64,000 nucleotides of DNA from Asterias amurensis (GCF_032118995.1 NC_092657.1:741891-805890); one strand, 5' to 3'. Positions 22,701-33,466 are shown, counted from the first letter of the stretch. Numbers and translations: made by a program. The notes: generated from the letters alone by a model not told the origin.

Positions 22701-25700
22701 TATACTGTTCCAAACGTTGGGACCAAACCGGTTCTTTTCAGAGCCAACACTCCCTCAAAAGAGTTTTTACACATGGTTGTACCCGTAAGTTTACTATTCA
22801 TATTTATAGTTACTCTTAATCACTGTAGCTCAGAAGCCCTAGGAAACCTGTAAACAAGAATGCTTAGTACATGAACCAGAAACACTAGTCGAACAGCCAG
22901 ACACACCGGGGTGAACCCCTTCTCTTTGCGATAAGTGTGTACAGGGGTCGTTTACCTGTGTTGATGGTTGTTATAACAACACACAGGACATACACCTTCT
23001 TGTCCCATCTGAAGGAAAAGCAATGGTTAAGTTTCTTGCTTAAAGACATAAGTGTCACAACTCCCGAACCCACACTCCATTGAACAGTTCAGAGCTTGAT
23101 TTGGCAGTGCTCTTAACATTTCGGCCACGACACCTTCATTTGTAAGCATACAAGTAAGATCTTTGATTTTACTTTATTTTCAGAAATTAAATAAAACACA
23201 AAGAGACAATTATTACCTTGTGATGTCACCTCCTCAATCATCATCCCGGTCTTCTTCTCAGCACTAGAGGGCGCTTTACTGACGTCAAATGTAAACAGGT
23301 GTTCATCTTCAGCCGGAGAGAGATTTGTCTCTGGAGCGGAGTTCTTTTCTTCTTCTTCTTCTTTTTGTTTTCGAGCAGCTTGGGCTCGATTGCGTATCTC
23401 CAATAAAGCTGTTAAAGGGAAGAATAAGTTTAGTAATCAACCTTAAACTTAAAGAAAGAAAAACTTTTGGTTAGAAGCCTACTGCAGCTTTGACAATAGT
23501 CATTTTGAGAAAGACTTCACTTCGAACAAATGTGGTTGTGTAAAAATGCGCAAGTTTTTATACACCAAAATTCTAATCTGAAAAGTGTGGTACAGCTTTT
23601 CTGTGTTAAGCAAGTTTTTGTGCTTACAGGCTTTTGGAACAATTGGGCCATGTTGCTTAGCACAATAATTCTGCTTACAGACTGTTGGCATAATGGCCCT
23701 AAAGGATTGAGACTGAGACGACTTCTAGTTCAACTATTTGATCAGCCATGACTACTGCCCTCTGTTGGCGGTTTGAGAAGTGCCACAGACTTTTATGAAG
23801 CTGGCCCAAGAAGTATATCAGATCCCTCAAAACAATGCGACGGACATGTCTAAGGCAACCCTTACCATCAACGCTGGCCTGTATCTTTGCTCTTTCGTTG
23901 TTAATCCAACGTTGTCGTTCTTCTTTCTCAGCTTCCCTGCCTCCTTGAAGCCTGAGGAAAAAACAGACAAACTCACTCGTGATATGTGTGAAGCTTTGCA
24001 CGGTTTGAAGGATAAGAACAAACTATAAATAATAAACTTGTGGGTACAAGCATGTCATAATTCTCTTGTGTTAGCTCTGAATAGAGGCGCTTTGGTCTCG
24101 TCATTTTAAACAGTATACTCTCCTCGTCTCCTGTAAACTTGGGCCCTGTTGCTTAACACAATATTTCTGCTTACAAACTAAAAACTATTATTATTAACTT
24201 TGTATGTACTTACCAAGCTTCTGTACAAGCTCGCTCCCGTGGAAAAACTGGGCGGTCGTCCAAGTACGTCAGATTTCTCTGAAGAAAAAAACCACAATAA
24301 TAATAATTAACTCCCCTGCTCATCAGTAATCAAAGCTAAAAACAGTTTCCTATGATATAACTGTTAAAACCACAGGGGAAATTGACTGGGTACATTTTAT
24401 CCAAAGTGCTGGTGCTCGAGAAGCAGTGCATGGAAAGATGTGTTGCTGGTCGCACTGGAAGAAGAAGGCGAAAGCTAGATGGACTGACAAAATTCGAGCA
24501 CTTAAAGTAGCATACAAGAGCTAAGGCCACAGCAAAGCAGCTGATTTCATGAAACGCTAGCATTAATCCTATCTTTAGTTAGGATGAGTAACCCATCCTA
24601 AATTGGGATGGGTTCAATTCGTCCCACGTCTTCAGATATGGAACGTAACTCGTCCTTAGTCCTGAGAATAATCCTAAGTTAGAAAGAATTAGGGGAAATC
24701 GACGGCTGGACAGGGAGGCTTGGAGGGAGTTCGTTTCTCGGACCACCACGGGACGGTGGACGTCCTAATGGACTTAAGAGAAGAGAGAGCTGGGGTGGAT
24801 TTCACAAAGAGTTAGGACTAGTCTTATCTCGAGTTAGGACGAGTTACTAGTCCTAACTTAGGACTAGCTGTACGTTTTCGATATCTCTTAGGACTAGTCC
24901 TAACTCTTTGTGAAATCCATCCCTAGTGCTCTACTGAACCATCTAATCCGAAAGCCCAGTTCATACTACCTACAAATGCGAATGTGATACGAATAATGGT
25001 GTCACGTAGTCGTTACAAATAGTTCGCAGGGGTTGAGTTGTGTATAACTTTCTTGCATATATCACTGCGAAAACAGAGTTGTGACGTCAAATTCAGGTCA
25101 AATTCGCAACGCATTCGCAGGAAGTATGAACCAGGCTTTATGATGTCGGTCTCCCTATTTTGTCCATATCTTTGATCGAGGGGTATCTGGCAGAGTGTCT
25201 AGGACAGTGGACTCAAGTTCTGTATTTTACAGAATGTGGGTTCAAATCCTGGCCTGGTGAGTCGCAACACTGATCATAATTGCTCCTCTCCACCCAGGTT
25301 GCATCTGAGAAGCCTGAAAGCTAATCACTTCGGCTCAGCTTTCACTGAGAGTGACATACTACTTGCACCATTAAATATTGGATATTAAGAGTTCTTACCA
25401 ATCTGAGAATGAGAGTCTTCCTGTAATTCTTAATCTTCTTAACGACTGGATTTCCCATCAGGTTCAACACTCTCTGAAATACAAGAAAATACACCTTAAG
25501 TAGGGTTTGAAACTTTGCATGGTGGTCATGGCGGTAGTATAATTAGGTAAGGTTTGCAGTAGCACCATGCGCACATCTCTTTAGAAGAATGTTTGTTTTG
25601 TTGGTAGTAATAATAATAATAATAATGGGCATTTATAATGCGCCGGAAACATCTAAAGATGCTCATGACACAGTGAATAGCAGGCATGCAACTCTTCCGC

Positions 25701-28700
25701 GTTTCCGCGGAATTCTGCGTTTTTAAAAATATGATTAGCGCTAAAAAAAGACATTCCGCGGTTAGCGCGATCTTAAAACAAATACAACAATGCATCGTAA
25801 CACATGGTCTGGCCTCTGCCTCGGTACGCAATCCATTCTACTGCATGGTCAATCTAAAGCCAACAGCAAGCAATGCATACGTTTACACTGCGTGCGGTCA
25901 TTAATAGCCGTGTTTACGGTCGAAAAATCTGGAACAGTGGAACGCACCCCGTGGCGCGGGCGAGTTGTGTGCTAAACCAAGTTATTATACAGCCTTGAAA
26001 TGAGTCTAAGGTCGTGTCTTCGTCTGGTCCCGCTGTTTTGCAATAGTATATACATGTTGTACATGTATGTGTGTGTGAGTTAGTTACCAAACATACATGT
26101 ATACTGTGTGCTTGTCTCACATTGCGTTACGAAACAGTCGCATCTTCAAACGTCCGTCAAAATGACATCCAAAAGAAATTATATTTTAGAGCGGGACCGA
26201 GTGGTACCTGGCCAAATTAAAGCCATAGATAAAGGAGTAAAAAATACCTGGAAGTGGTTCTGGTTGGGAAAAAAAAAGACGTAGACGGTAAACTGCTCTC
26301 CGAAACCGTCCGGAAAGTGGACAAGCCAGGAATGGCATATTGTGTGGTGTGCAAGAGGGAGATTTAACGACGGCAAGCGGGGACAAGTGGCTCGCACCGA
26401 CCATTGTAAGGTGGCAAAGCATCGGGAGTTGATTAAGTTGAGGAAAAGTAACTATTGTTTCCCAGGTAGTTATGAAATTTGCATAAAATTATTATTCCCC
26501 CCCCCCCAAAAAAAAAAAAAGATTATTTTTTTTTTTTTTTTTTTTCTATTTTGGGGTGGGGGGGGGAATAATAATTTTATGCAAATTTCATAATTATCTG
26601 GACAACTATAGTTAGTTTTCCTCAACTTAATTACGGTGCATACATAGGCAAGGTGTTTTTTCCATGTTATTTTAGTTGTATAAAACACTCCACTTTGTCT
26701 TACATGCTAACAATGAACCTAAGAGCATAACATTTTTTAGGGTACCATTGTGGGTCTCGAAAAGTTTCCTCTTTTTTTTTCATCGGGCAGTTGCATGCCT
26801 GCATAATAAAGGGAAAGTTATGAAGTCCTCATTAGGTGAGTCTTGAGCGAAGTTTTGAACAAAGCTATTGATTCGGCAAGTCGTTCCATAATGAAGGGGC
26901 AACAGAAGTAAATGATCTTTCACCCCATGATGTTTTGGCAAGAGTTTCCTTAAAAGATGTTTGTTATTAGATCGCATAGACTGGCGGTTGGAAATATGGG
27001 GTTGGAGTCCTTCTGAGAGATATGGTGGCAAAGTGCTCTAACTTACACATATCTTCATGTTAGCGAGAACATTAACAATTTCCGGGTCTTCCAGTCTATT
27101 ATGAGACATATCCACAACGCTGAGGTTGTCGCATCGCTCCAACTCCTGAATATCGGAAGCAGTCGACAGACGATTGTGAGAAATCTGGAGGGTGTTCAAC
27201 TTAGGAAGACAAGCTGAAAGAAATGAACACAGACAATTAATTCACCTTTATAACAATAATAGTGGCTTCTTATACAGCAAGCATATCCATTCAGTCAGTG
27301 ACGTTCCTCAACATTCAGTATTTTCCTGCAGCAAGGAACTCAATTGTGGAACTCAATTTTTGTATTATGAAACCTACTCCTTTAAAGGCCGGTTTATAGT
27401 CGGTCGCGCGATGGTCGCGCGACGGAAATCTTGCGTGCAATCCTAAGACTGAGGCCTAAAAACCGTGTCTTTTTATGATCGCGTGTCACAATTTCCGACG
27501 CCCGACCATCGTGCGACCGACTATAACTCGGCCTTTACATAGCACCATGTAATGGTTTACAAGGTACCATGACACAATATGCTGCCAATCAAACCAGGAA
27601 CACCGGGGCGAACCCCTTCTCTTTTCGATAAGTGCACTGGGCTCTATTATGTGCGTTACACAATACACAGGACCAATGGCTTTACATCCCATCCAAAGGT
27701 CGAGGCATCATGGTTAAGTGTCTAGCTTTTAAGGACACAAGTGTCCAACTGGGATTATGTTTAGAAGTTACAAACAGATTACCAAGCTAAGGGTCATGTC
27801 ACACAAGGCAATGTACAATCAACCAGTTCCAGACAATCTCCAAAAACAGAATCTATTCACATTTGACAGTTCACATATTCTTAGGGATTGTACAACAATG
27901 TTATTAAAATTACTTGTGTGCTACAAAAGTGGTTTGGTAGCAAGCACCGCAGTTGGTTGCCTTTATTAAGTTGCCTGTAAAAAATGCCTCATGTGACAAG
28001 ACCCTTAGAAGTTGCAGTTTCAGCATGGACTTTTGGATTGGTTAACATGGGAGAGGTCAAGAGTCAACAGGTTAAACAATACCTAAGTTCTCAATCTTGT
28101 CAATGTGGTTGTGACTGAGGTTCAAGGTGTCCAGTTTCTGCATAGACTCCAGGTTCTGAATCCCTTTGAGCACGTTCTGCTGGAGGTACAAACATCGCAT
28201 CTCCGTTTGATTCTCAAAGTTCTCAATGACACGGATTCCGTTGCATTCCAAGTAGAGGGCCTTCAATCCGGTGTACTTGTCAAGATTCTCAATCTTGATA
28301 TATCCTACAAGAAAAAAAAATTGGGAAAATAATAATAATGATCGGTTTTTACATAGCGCTTTACACACCCGAAGGGCGTCTCAAAGCGCTTCCACATTAT
28401 TACCCCTGGTCACTGGGCCTTAATTCTTTCCTTAAACCATCTCAGCTCCCTGGGAAGTATACAGCATGTGCAGCCAAATATGTAGCGCAAGAAGCTAGAT
28501 CAATTACAAGAACCATCTCTACCCTCACAGGTACCCATGCACAGGCATTTATAGTATAAGTGTCTTGCTCAAGGACACAAGTGTCACGACCAGGATTCGA
28601 ACCCACACTCTGCTGAACAGAAACACCAGACGCAGAAACATATCCGCCCAAGGGGTGCTCAACGCGCTAACAAGAAGAAAAGATAATTAACAATGGTACT

Positions 28701-31637
28701 TAAAGCCATTATACACTTTCGGTACAAAAAAATTTCACAAATTTACAACTAATTTACAGGGTTTACAGAAGGTAATGGTGAAAGACTTCTCTTGAAATAT
28801 TGTTTCATGAAATACTTTACTTTTTGAGAAAACATTAAAACAATATCAATTCTCGATAGCGAGATTTTTAAACACATGTCATGACATGGCGAAACGCGCG
28901 GAAACAAGAGTGGGTTTTCCCGTTATTTTCTCCCGACTCCGATGCCCGATTGAGCCTAAATTTTCAAAGGTTTGTTATTTTATATACAAGTTGTGATACA
29001 CGAAGTGTGGGGCTTGAACAATACTGTTTACCGAAAGTGTATAATGGCTTTAAAAGGTGTGTCTTCAGTTTGGTCTTGAAATCATCAACAGTTCCACACG
29101 TCTTCACTGAGTTGGGAAGTTTGTTCCACAAGCAAGGGGGCGGCAGGAGCTAATGCTCGATCACCCCATGATCTTTTCGGTTGCGGGACTGCTAGAGATC
29201 ACTGGAGACCGGAAACCTGAGTGAGACAGCTCAGCTTATCCAGTTCTTGTTCAAGCTTCCTGTTCGATTACCACCGAGCCAAGCCCAACAACCAATCTTC
29301 AACAAGGCATTATCTATCAACAGAGTGAAAGCATTCTCTTGAAGATGATCAGAGCAAACTGATCGAAATGTTGAGTTTGTCAACCACCGGTCAACACTAC
29401 TCAAAAGAGATTTTTTTTACATGGTGCTACTGCAAACCTCACTTGATTATAATCACACCAAGGTTTCAAATCCTACTTACCTTTGTAGTGAAGGTACAAG
29501 ACGTCATTAAGCTCCGGTGTACGGTAGAGTTTGTGTTGCTTGCAATGCTGCTGCAGCGACTTCACTGTTATCCTAGGCATAGATGAGATTTAGGGGTAAG
29601 AGTCATGTCTGCCAAAACAAGTCTAAAACTGAGATACAGGGGCCAGCTTCATAACACTGCTTAAGTGTGAGCGTTTCTGTGCTAACTATAGCAAACAAAT
29701 TTGCTAAAGCATTAGTGTATTTCTCAGGTAAGCAAGAAAACTAGGCATTGTGTACATTACCAGGGCCCTATTTCATAGAGCTGCTAAGCACAAAAATTTG
29801 CTTAGCATCTAATGTTTCCCTTGATAAAAACAGGATTACCAACCAAATTTCCACATTATTTTCAGGATAAGCAAAAAGCTGAATACCAGTAACAAGCAAT
29901 ATGCAACAAATGGAAATTTGGTTGGTAAATCATGTTTTTATCAAGGAAGAAATTTTATGCTAAGCAAATTTTTTTAGCAGCTCTATGAAGTTGGGCCCAG
30001 GCCTTGAACTTTGCTCTTGAAGAGTCACAGCAATTTTCCTCTGGTGAGGGGGCACCTTTATGAGGAAAGTATTAATTTGTATTGAAACCTTGAAGAGGGT
30101 ACGCCAGCAAAAGCACAGGGCACCACGGCAATTGTTGTGGGTGCAACTAGTCTTATCTCAAGTTACTCGTCCTAACTTAGGACTAGCTATACGTTTTTGA
30201 TATCTCCTAGGACTAGTCCTATGTTAGGACTCTTTGTGAAATTGACCCCTGTTGGTTATTTCAAGGCCTGTACTTAAGATCTCCAGAGGATGATAGATAT
30301 AAAAAAGATACCTTGGGTAGCCGTCCAAATTCTCTTCTTTCTTAGTAGTTTCTTGAGTGATCTCTTTAGATTCCACGTTGACGTCTGAAGATTGTAATTC
30401 TACTTCTTTCAGCTTCTCTCCCGATGAACTTTCTGTTATAAAGATCGAGTTACCAGTTGTTTTTTTCAGACTGACCTGAAAGAAATAAACAAAGACAGGT
30501 CGGTTTTATTCTTCTAAATATTCAGTCATCCGTAGTAGACCCAGTGACTGGGGCGCTAGACTCCTATTTTTTCTCTCAAAATTTTGACATTATCAGTCAT
30601 CTAGCCGATAATGTCAAAATTTCAAAAAAAGGAATCTAGTTCCAGTCACTGGGTCCACATCCGTAGGAACTTCATACTGATCTTAGTAAGTAGTTTCTAA
30701 ATTCATGGGAAAAGACTAGAGTATCAGACATGGGCCAACTATTTCATAAAGCCTGTGTAAGCACAAAAACTTGTTAAGCATAGACAAATCTTGCTTAGCA
30801 GCAACAGTTATCAGCCAACACTCCGTAAAGTTTACACTGTTGCGACTGGTGTCCTACTTATTTTTTGTCGAGCAAATAAGTTTTTTTCCGCTTAAAGGCA
30901 GTGGACACTATTGGAAATTGTCAAAGACTTGCCTTTACAGTTGGTGTATCTCAACATATGCATACAATAACAAACCTGTGAAAATTTGAGCTCAATCGGT
31001 CATCGAACTTGCGAGATAATAATGAAAGAAAAAACACCCTTGTCACACGAAGTTGTGTGCGTTTAGATGGTTGATTTCGTGACCTCAAGTTCTAAATCTG
31101 AGGTCTCGAAATCAAATTCGTGGAAAATTACTTCTTTCTCGAAAACTATGGCACTTCAGAGGGAGCCGTTTCTTACAATGTTTTATATCATCTACCTCCC
31201 CATTACTCGTCACCAAAAAAGGTTTTATGCTAATAATTATTTTGAGTAATTACCAATAGTGTCCACTGCCTTACACTGGTTTATGAAATTGGGCCCTGAA
31301 ATCGCACAGGATGGACTTTGAGGTCAAGGTCTCTATTGCCCTAGTCTTGGCCCCGGTGCCCCTTCAGAAGGTTCCCATGAACTTCAAGTTCTTTAAATAC
31401 TAGTGCCCTTAATAAAAATGGCCTTACCTTAAAGCAGAAAATCCTGGCCTGGGCCTGCATTATTATTACACAAAATCAAAAAATGCTGTTTCAAATTACC
31501 TTTCCTGGAGAAACATTTTCTGGCTGCAGATCTAGGGGATGGTCCCCAAGAGGAGGTGGGTTATCGTCAGAGGTCAGTAGCTGTGGGTCAGAGGTCACTG
31601 GTGGTGGGTCATCAGGTAACTCAACGATCACTGGCAT
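19710..31637 (-). CDS. DNAAF1: Dynein axonemal assembly factor 1 (LRRC50)
   Basis: Twelve coding exons on the minus strand: 31637-31500, 30475-30312, 29572-29481, 28304-28083, 27213-27047, 25473-25399, 24278-24214, 23951-23866, 23408-23217, 22465-22368, 21196-20725, 19792-19710. Phases agree at every GT-AG junction, giving 617 aa (human about 725). Residues 104-131 ([19 protein letters not shown]) match the region before the LRRs in LRRC50. Six LRRs span about 132-285 ([39 protein letters not shown] and so on), then an LRR cap with [19 protein letters not shown] and the acidic-basic helix [10 protein letters not shown]. The C-terminal half is acidic and disordered-looking, with the conserved patch DLPELEDFD at 434. 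The protein pre-assembles dynein arms in the cytoplasm of ciliated cells. Identification is from remembered human sequence. Confidence 0.96.
19880..20226. repeat. Dispersed repeat (copy of the 1-170 family)
   Basis: Sits in the last DNAAF1 intron. Shares ATGGTGGTAGCGTTTTTGAG-like and ACCACATTATTTCAAAGTGA blocks with 1-170 and 38690-39025. Adjacent 20280-20465 resembles the AGGCAGTGGACAC family in part. Confidence 0.55.
20494..20664. mobile_element. MITE, CTAACTTAGGAC family
   Basis: Built of inverted CCTAAGTTAGGA-type words between ends GTCGATTTCACCAAACTC and TTTCATGAAATTGGC. Other copies: 24537-24712 (inverted), 24795-24925, 30150-30248, 31728-32874, 43728-43922, 60698-60850. In DNAAF1 intron 11. 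Confidence 0.7.
21872..22085. mobile_element. MITE, GGGCCCAATTTCAT family variant
   Basis: Ends GGGCCCAATTTCATTGGTCT and CCATGATATTGGGACC, with GAATTTGTGCTTACTG and the inverted-like interior. In DNAAF1 intron 10. Just upstream, 21740-21798 is one arm of the 42096-42209 element. Confidence 0.6.
22560..22815. mobile_element. Inverted-repeat element, AACTTACGGGTACAACCATG arms
   Basis: Left arm about 22590-22655 (AGAGTAACTATAAATATGA, AAACTTACGGGTACAACCAT) is inverted at 22765-22820. The pieces GAAGCTTTGCATGG and TGTGAAGCTTTGCACGG link it to copies at 23985-24060 and 60195-60270. In DNAAF1 intron 9. Confidence 0.7.
22862..23105 (-). mobile_element. SINE copy (GTGTCCTTGAGCAAGAC family)
   Basis: On the minus strand it reads a B-box-like GTGTGGGTTCGGGAG..., then TGTGACACTTATGTCTTTAA, a CCATCTGAAGG-type block, and GGGGTTCACCCCGGTGT. 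Other copies: 27575-27760, 28330-28655 (head), 61215-61790. This repeat type is widespread in marine animals. Confidence 0.6.
24410..24530 (+). mobile_element. Short LINE tail fragment
   Basis: One plus frame reads [20 protein letters not shown], the usual basic GR...RWTD.I..L end of a LINE ORF2 protein. It is a short relic in DNAAF1 intron 6, next to a SINE scrap (24361-24400). Confidence 0.45.
24537..24925. mobile_element. Two MITE copies of the CTAACTTAGGAC family
   Basis: 24537-24712 is an inverted, diverged copy of 20494-20664 (starts TTTCATGAAACGCTAGCATT). 24795-24925 is a shorter, sharper one with ends GGATTTCACAAAGAGTTAGG and CTAACTCTTTGTGAAATCCA. Confidence 0.75.
24951..25140. mobile_element. 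MITE, AAAGCCCGGTTCATACTTC family, copy 1
   Basis: Ends AAAGCCCAGTTCATACTACC and GGAAGTATGAACCAGGCTTT. The interior has repeated AATTCGCA / TGCGAAT words and a TGACGTCA site. Copy 2 is at 47883-48051 in ARF6 intron 1. Confidence 0.8.
25185..25350 (+). mobile_element. SINE with leucine-tRNA-like head
   Basis: GGCAGAGTGTCTAGGACAGT, then GGACTCAAGTTCTGT and B box GGGTTCAAATCC follow the layout of a Leu-CAA tRNA including a long variable region. The A box is damaged and stem pairing is incomplete. In DNAAF1 intron 6. Confidence 0.6.
26162..26440 (+). pseudogene. Broken zinc-finger (BED/TTF-like) protein fragment
   Basis: From ATG 26162 the plus strand reads [37 protein letters not shown], then after a frame change in the poly-A run at 26264-26274 [28 protein letters not shown] and, after a second change of frame, [16 protein letters not shown]. 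The spacing CVVC...HCKVAKH is that of a C2H2 BED/TTF-type finger as found at the N terminus of hAT-like transposase-related proteins. At least two frame changes and no downstream domain: a relic in DNAAF1 intron 5, antisense to the gene. The source gene is not identified. Confidence 0.6.
26432..26632. repeat. Hairpin: inverted duplication around poly-C/poly-A
   Basis: Left arm ATTAAGTTGAGGAAAAGTAA through ATGAAATTTGCATAAAATTA to a C10 run; right arm is its inverse after an A13, T19, G-rich centre. Arms are about 75 bp and begin inside the zinc-finger relic's last codons (IKLRK). Confidence 0.85.
26780..27045. repeat. Dispersed repeat body (TTCCATAATGAAGGGGC type)
   Basis: Shares TCACCCCATGAT and TTCCATAA.GA.GGGGC with 29095-29180 and 1610-1625. 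It runs up to the DNAAF1 exon 5 splice donor at 27046, so its right edge is immediately beside coding sequence. Confidence 0.5.
27384..27536. mobile_element. MITE, AAAGGCCGGTTTATAGTCGG ends
   Basis: Inverted ends AAAGGCCGGTTTATAGTCGG and CCGACTATAACTCGGCCTTT, with GCGACCATCG-type palindromic words next to them. 153 bp, in DNAAF1 intron 4. Confidence 0.85.
27575..27760 (-). mobile_element. SINE copy (GTGTCCTTGAGCAAGAC family)
   Basis: Contains CACCGGGGCGAACCCCTTCT, TTACATCCCATCCAAAGG and TTAAGTGTCTAGC, parallel to 22862-23060 and 61250-61340. Confidence 0.6.
28329..28660 (-). mobile_element. SINE, tRNA-like head plus TATAGCGC end
   Basis: Read on the minus strand: a tRNA-like start with B box GTGTGGGTTCGAATCC near 28593-28608, then GTGTCCTTGAGCAAGACACT, a middle, and the GCGCTATGTAAAAACCGATC and (ATT)n end at 28329-28370. 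This looks full length and ties the head and the TATAGCGC repeats of the window together as one family. Confidence 0.6.
28704..29049. mobile_element. TTAA-flanked MITE, AGCCATTATACACTTTCGG family, copy 1
   Basis: Ends AGCCATTATACACTTTCGG and CCGAAAGTGTATAATGGCT are perfect inverses, flanked on both sides by TTAA (28700-28703 and 29050-29053). TTAA duplication is the hallmark of piggyBac-type insertion. Copy 2 is 49926-50293. No ORF of note. In DNAAF1 intron 3. Confidence 0.88.
29763..29999. mobile_element. MITE, GGGCCCAATTTCAT family, young subfamily
   Basis: Ends GGGCCCTATTTCATAGAGCT and AGCTCTATGAAGTTGGGCCC. Interior ACCAGTAACAAGCAATATGC and ATTTGGTTGGTAA is nearly identical to 56770-57012, suggesting recent activity of this subfamily. 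Confidence 0.85.
30150..30248. mobile_element. MITE, CTAACTTAGGAC family (partial)
   Basis: CTAGTCTTATCTCAAGTTAC, TCCTAACTTAGGACTAGC and the end GGACTCTTTGTGAAATTGAC are present; the left terminus is eroded. In DNAAF1 intron 2. Confidence 0.6.
30537..30656. mobile_element. Small MITE, GGACCCAGTGACTGG ends
   Basis: GACCCAGTGACTGGGGCGCT and the inverse TCCAGTCACTGGGTCC bound an inner inverted pair (AAAATTTTGACATTATC and GATAATGTCAAAATTT). 120 bp hairpin in DNAAF1 intron 1 side of exon 2. Confidence 0.85.
30732..31290. mobile_element. AGGCAGTGGACAC MITE (copy 1) nested in a GGGCCCAATTTCAT MITE
   Basis: The inner element 30896-31268 has ends AGGCAGTGGACACTATTGG and CCAATAGTGTCCACTGCCT, preceded by TTAA. 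It splits an older element: TTTCATAAAGCCTGTGTAAG before it and TTTATGAAATTGGGCCC after it belong together. Copies 2 and 3 of the inner family are 38254-38634 and 61338-61710. Confidence 0.85.
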
Positions 31638-31727
31638 CTTGTAAAGTTCACTGCTTCTAAAGTAAAAATTAATTGAAAAATTGTGTTACTACACAAAATG
31701 CACTGCTTATGCTTCACTTAGTTACCT

Positions 31728-32874
31728 GGGGTGGGTTTCACAAAGGTAGTCCTAACTTACTCCTAGAACTATTTGGGTTTCGTCCGGCTATCGTCTTCCG
31801 TAACCTCATAGGTTTATATCTCTTACGCGTTAAACGATCATGGTTCAATCATTGTTCAATGAATTTTGGAATCGGAAATCTCTCTTTATTTTTATTTTAA
31901 TCTCGCCAAAATTAGGCTCTATATGTGTCCTTTGATATCGCAATGTCCGAGGGGGCGACCACAGAACCCACTCCGCAATCTCAAAAAATGTTAAAAGTTA
32001 TCAATTCTAACCGTAATTCAGTCCCCAAATACTCTGTGTTACCCTACACTACAAATGCTGATTGTCCCCGAAGGCATCGCGAAGTCACGACACGTGACGA
32101 GCGTGCGCATATTATTTTTTTCCCAGGACAAACGTGGAGAATTATCTACCCACGTTTGTCCTAGAATAAAAAAAAAACACTTGATCCGTGCTTTGCGTAC
32201 AAAAACATATGAACACGCATCTGGGAACCAGACGTCTGATTCCTAGACGTGTGTTTATATATTTTGTACACAAAGCACGGATCGAGTGTTTTTTTTAATT
32301 CTAGGACAACCGAATGTGTGCAAAAATTCTCCACGTTTGTCATGGAAAAAATATGATATGCACACGCTCGTCACGTGTCGTGACTTCGCGATGCCTTCGG
32401 CAGAATTCGGGGACAATCAGCATTTGTAGTGTAGTGGTAACACGGAGTATTTGGGGACTGAATTACTAACTTTTAACATTTTTTGAGATTGCGGAGTGGG
32501 TTCTATAGTGGCCCCCTCGGACATTGAGATATCAAAGGACACATAGAGCCTAAATTTGGCGAGATTAAAATAAAAGTAAAAAGAGATTTCTGATTCCAAA
32601 ATTCATTGAACAATGATTGAACCATGATTGAACCATGATCGTTTAACGCGTAAGAGATATAAAGCAATGAGGTTACGGGAGACGATAGCCGGACGAAACC
32701 GAAATAGTTCTAGGAGTAGTCCTAACTTAGGACTAGTCCTAGGCAATGCTAAGAGATAGGACCAGTCCTAAAGTTAGGATGAGTTACTGGTCCTAACTTA
32801 GGACCAGTCCTATCTCTTAGCATTGCCTAGAACTAGTCCTAACTTAGGACTACCGATGTGAAACCCACCCCTGT
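31728..32874. mobile_element. Large fold-back element: ~490-bp arms, no loop
   Basis: 31745-32233 and 32234-32722 are near-identical inverses meeting at GACGTC. Landmarks in both arms: TCGTCCGGCTATCGTC, TTAACGCGT, AGGGGGC, TCAGTCCCCAAATACTC, GATTGTCCCCGAA, ACACGTGACGAGCG, CCACGTTTGTC, TCCGTGCTTTG. Beyond the right arm a second palindrome (32730-32848) repeats CTAACTTAGGAC words, and the whole is bounded by GGGGTGGGTTTCACAAAGGT and its inverse GTGAAACCCACCCC. It sits in the intron between the DNAAF1 untranslated exon and its first coding exon. No transposase frame is present, so it depends on enzymes from elsewhere. Confidence 0.9.
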
Positions 32875-33407
32875 TCATGTTTGTTGCGTTGTCATTTACC
32901 CTTCGAGAAATATTCTGCCAGGGTCGAAACATCAGCCCATTAACTATTTTTTGCACTTTTTTGATAGCGCCCTCTACGATTTCACCTCCTTCACAATCAC
33001 TCAGCAACCCAGTCATTGACAATGACATTTAATTTTCCTACCTAAAATGGGGGACAGAATCTCTGGGGGACTAATTTTTCTTTTTTAAGGGACCAGGTAG
33101 GCCTACAACAAATTCTTTGCAATTGTTGGTTTCCCCACTCCTAGCTATTACGGGTAAGTCACTACCTTTTCAAATTATCAATCATGTTTTTAAAATTTAT
33201 GATGTTGTTTACTTCCGAAAGAAATTGCAGCAAGCAAGCAGGGGCATTTTCTTACCGTTTTTCCTGAATGGAAAACACAGTCTAAGCATGGAGCTAAGTT
33301 GCCAAAATACATCAAATAATAACAATGCAAAGTGTAATTTATCACATTATATGCCTTCTTATGAAAGTTTCCTTCTAAAAAGTCAAATTTGTCACACCTT
33401 TACTTAC

Positions 33408-33466
33408 TCCGTTCTGTCCAGAAAAATCTCACACTTTCTGCTGATGTCAAAACAAATCGACGTGAT
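33408..33466 (-). other. DNAAF1: DNAAF1 untranslated first exon (inferred)
   Basis: The coding exon at 31637 is preceded on the minus strand by a good acceptor (TTTACTTTAG, AG at 31658-31657). The best upstream donor is GAACGGA/GTAAGTA with GT at 33407-33406, which would define an untranslated exon ending at 33408. The stretch upstream has no ATG on the minus strand for at least 60 nt. The transcription start is not determined. Confidence 0.5.

Noticed and set aside
25185-25260. Functional tRNA-Leu(CAA)
   Set aside because: A damaged A box and missing acceptor pairing; a SINE body follows.
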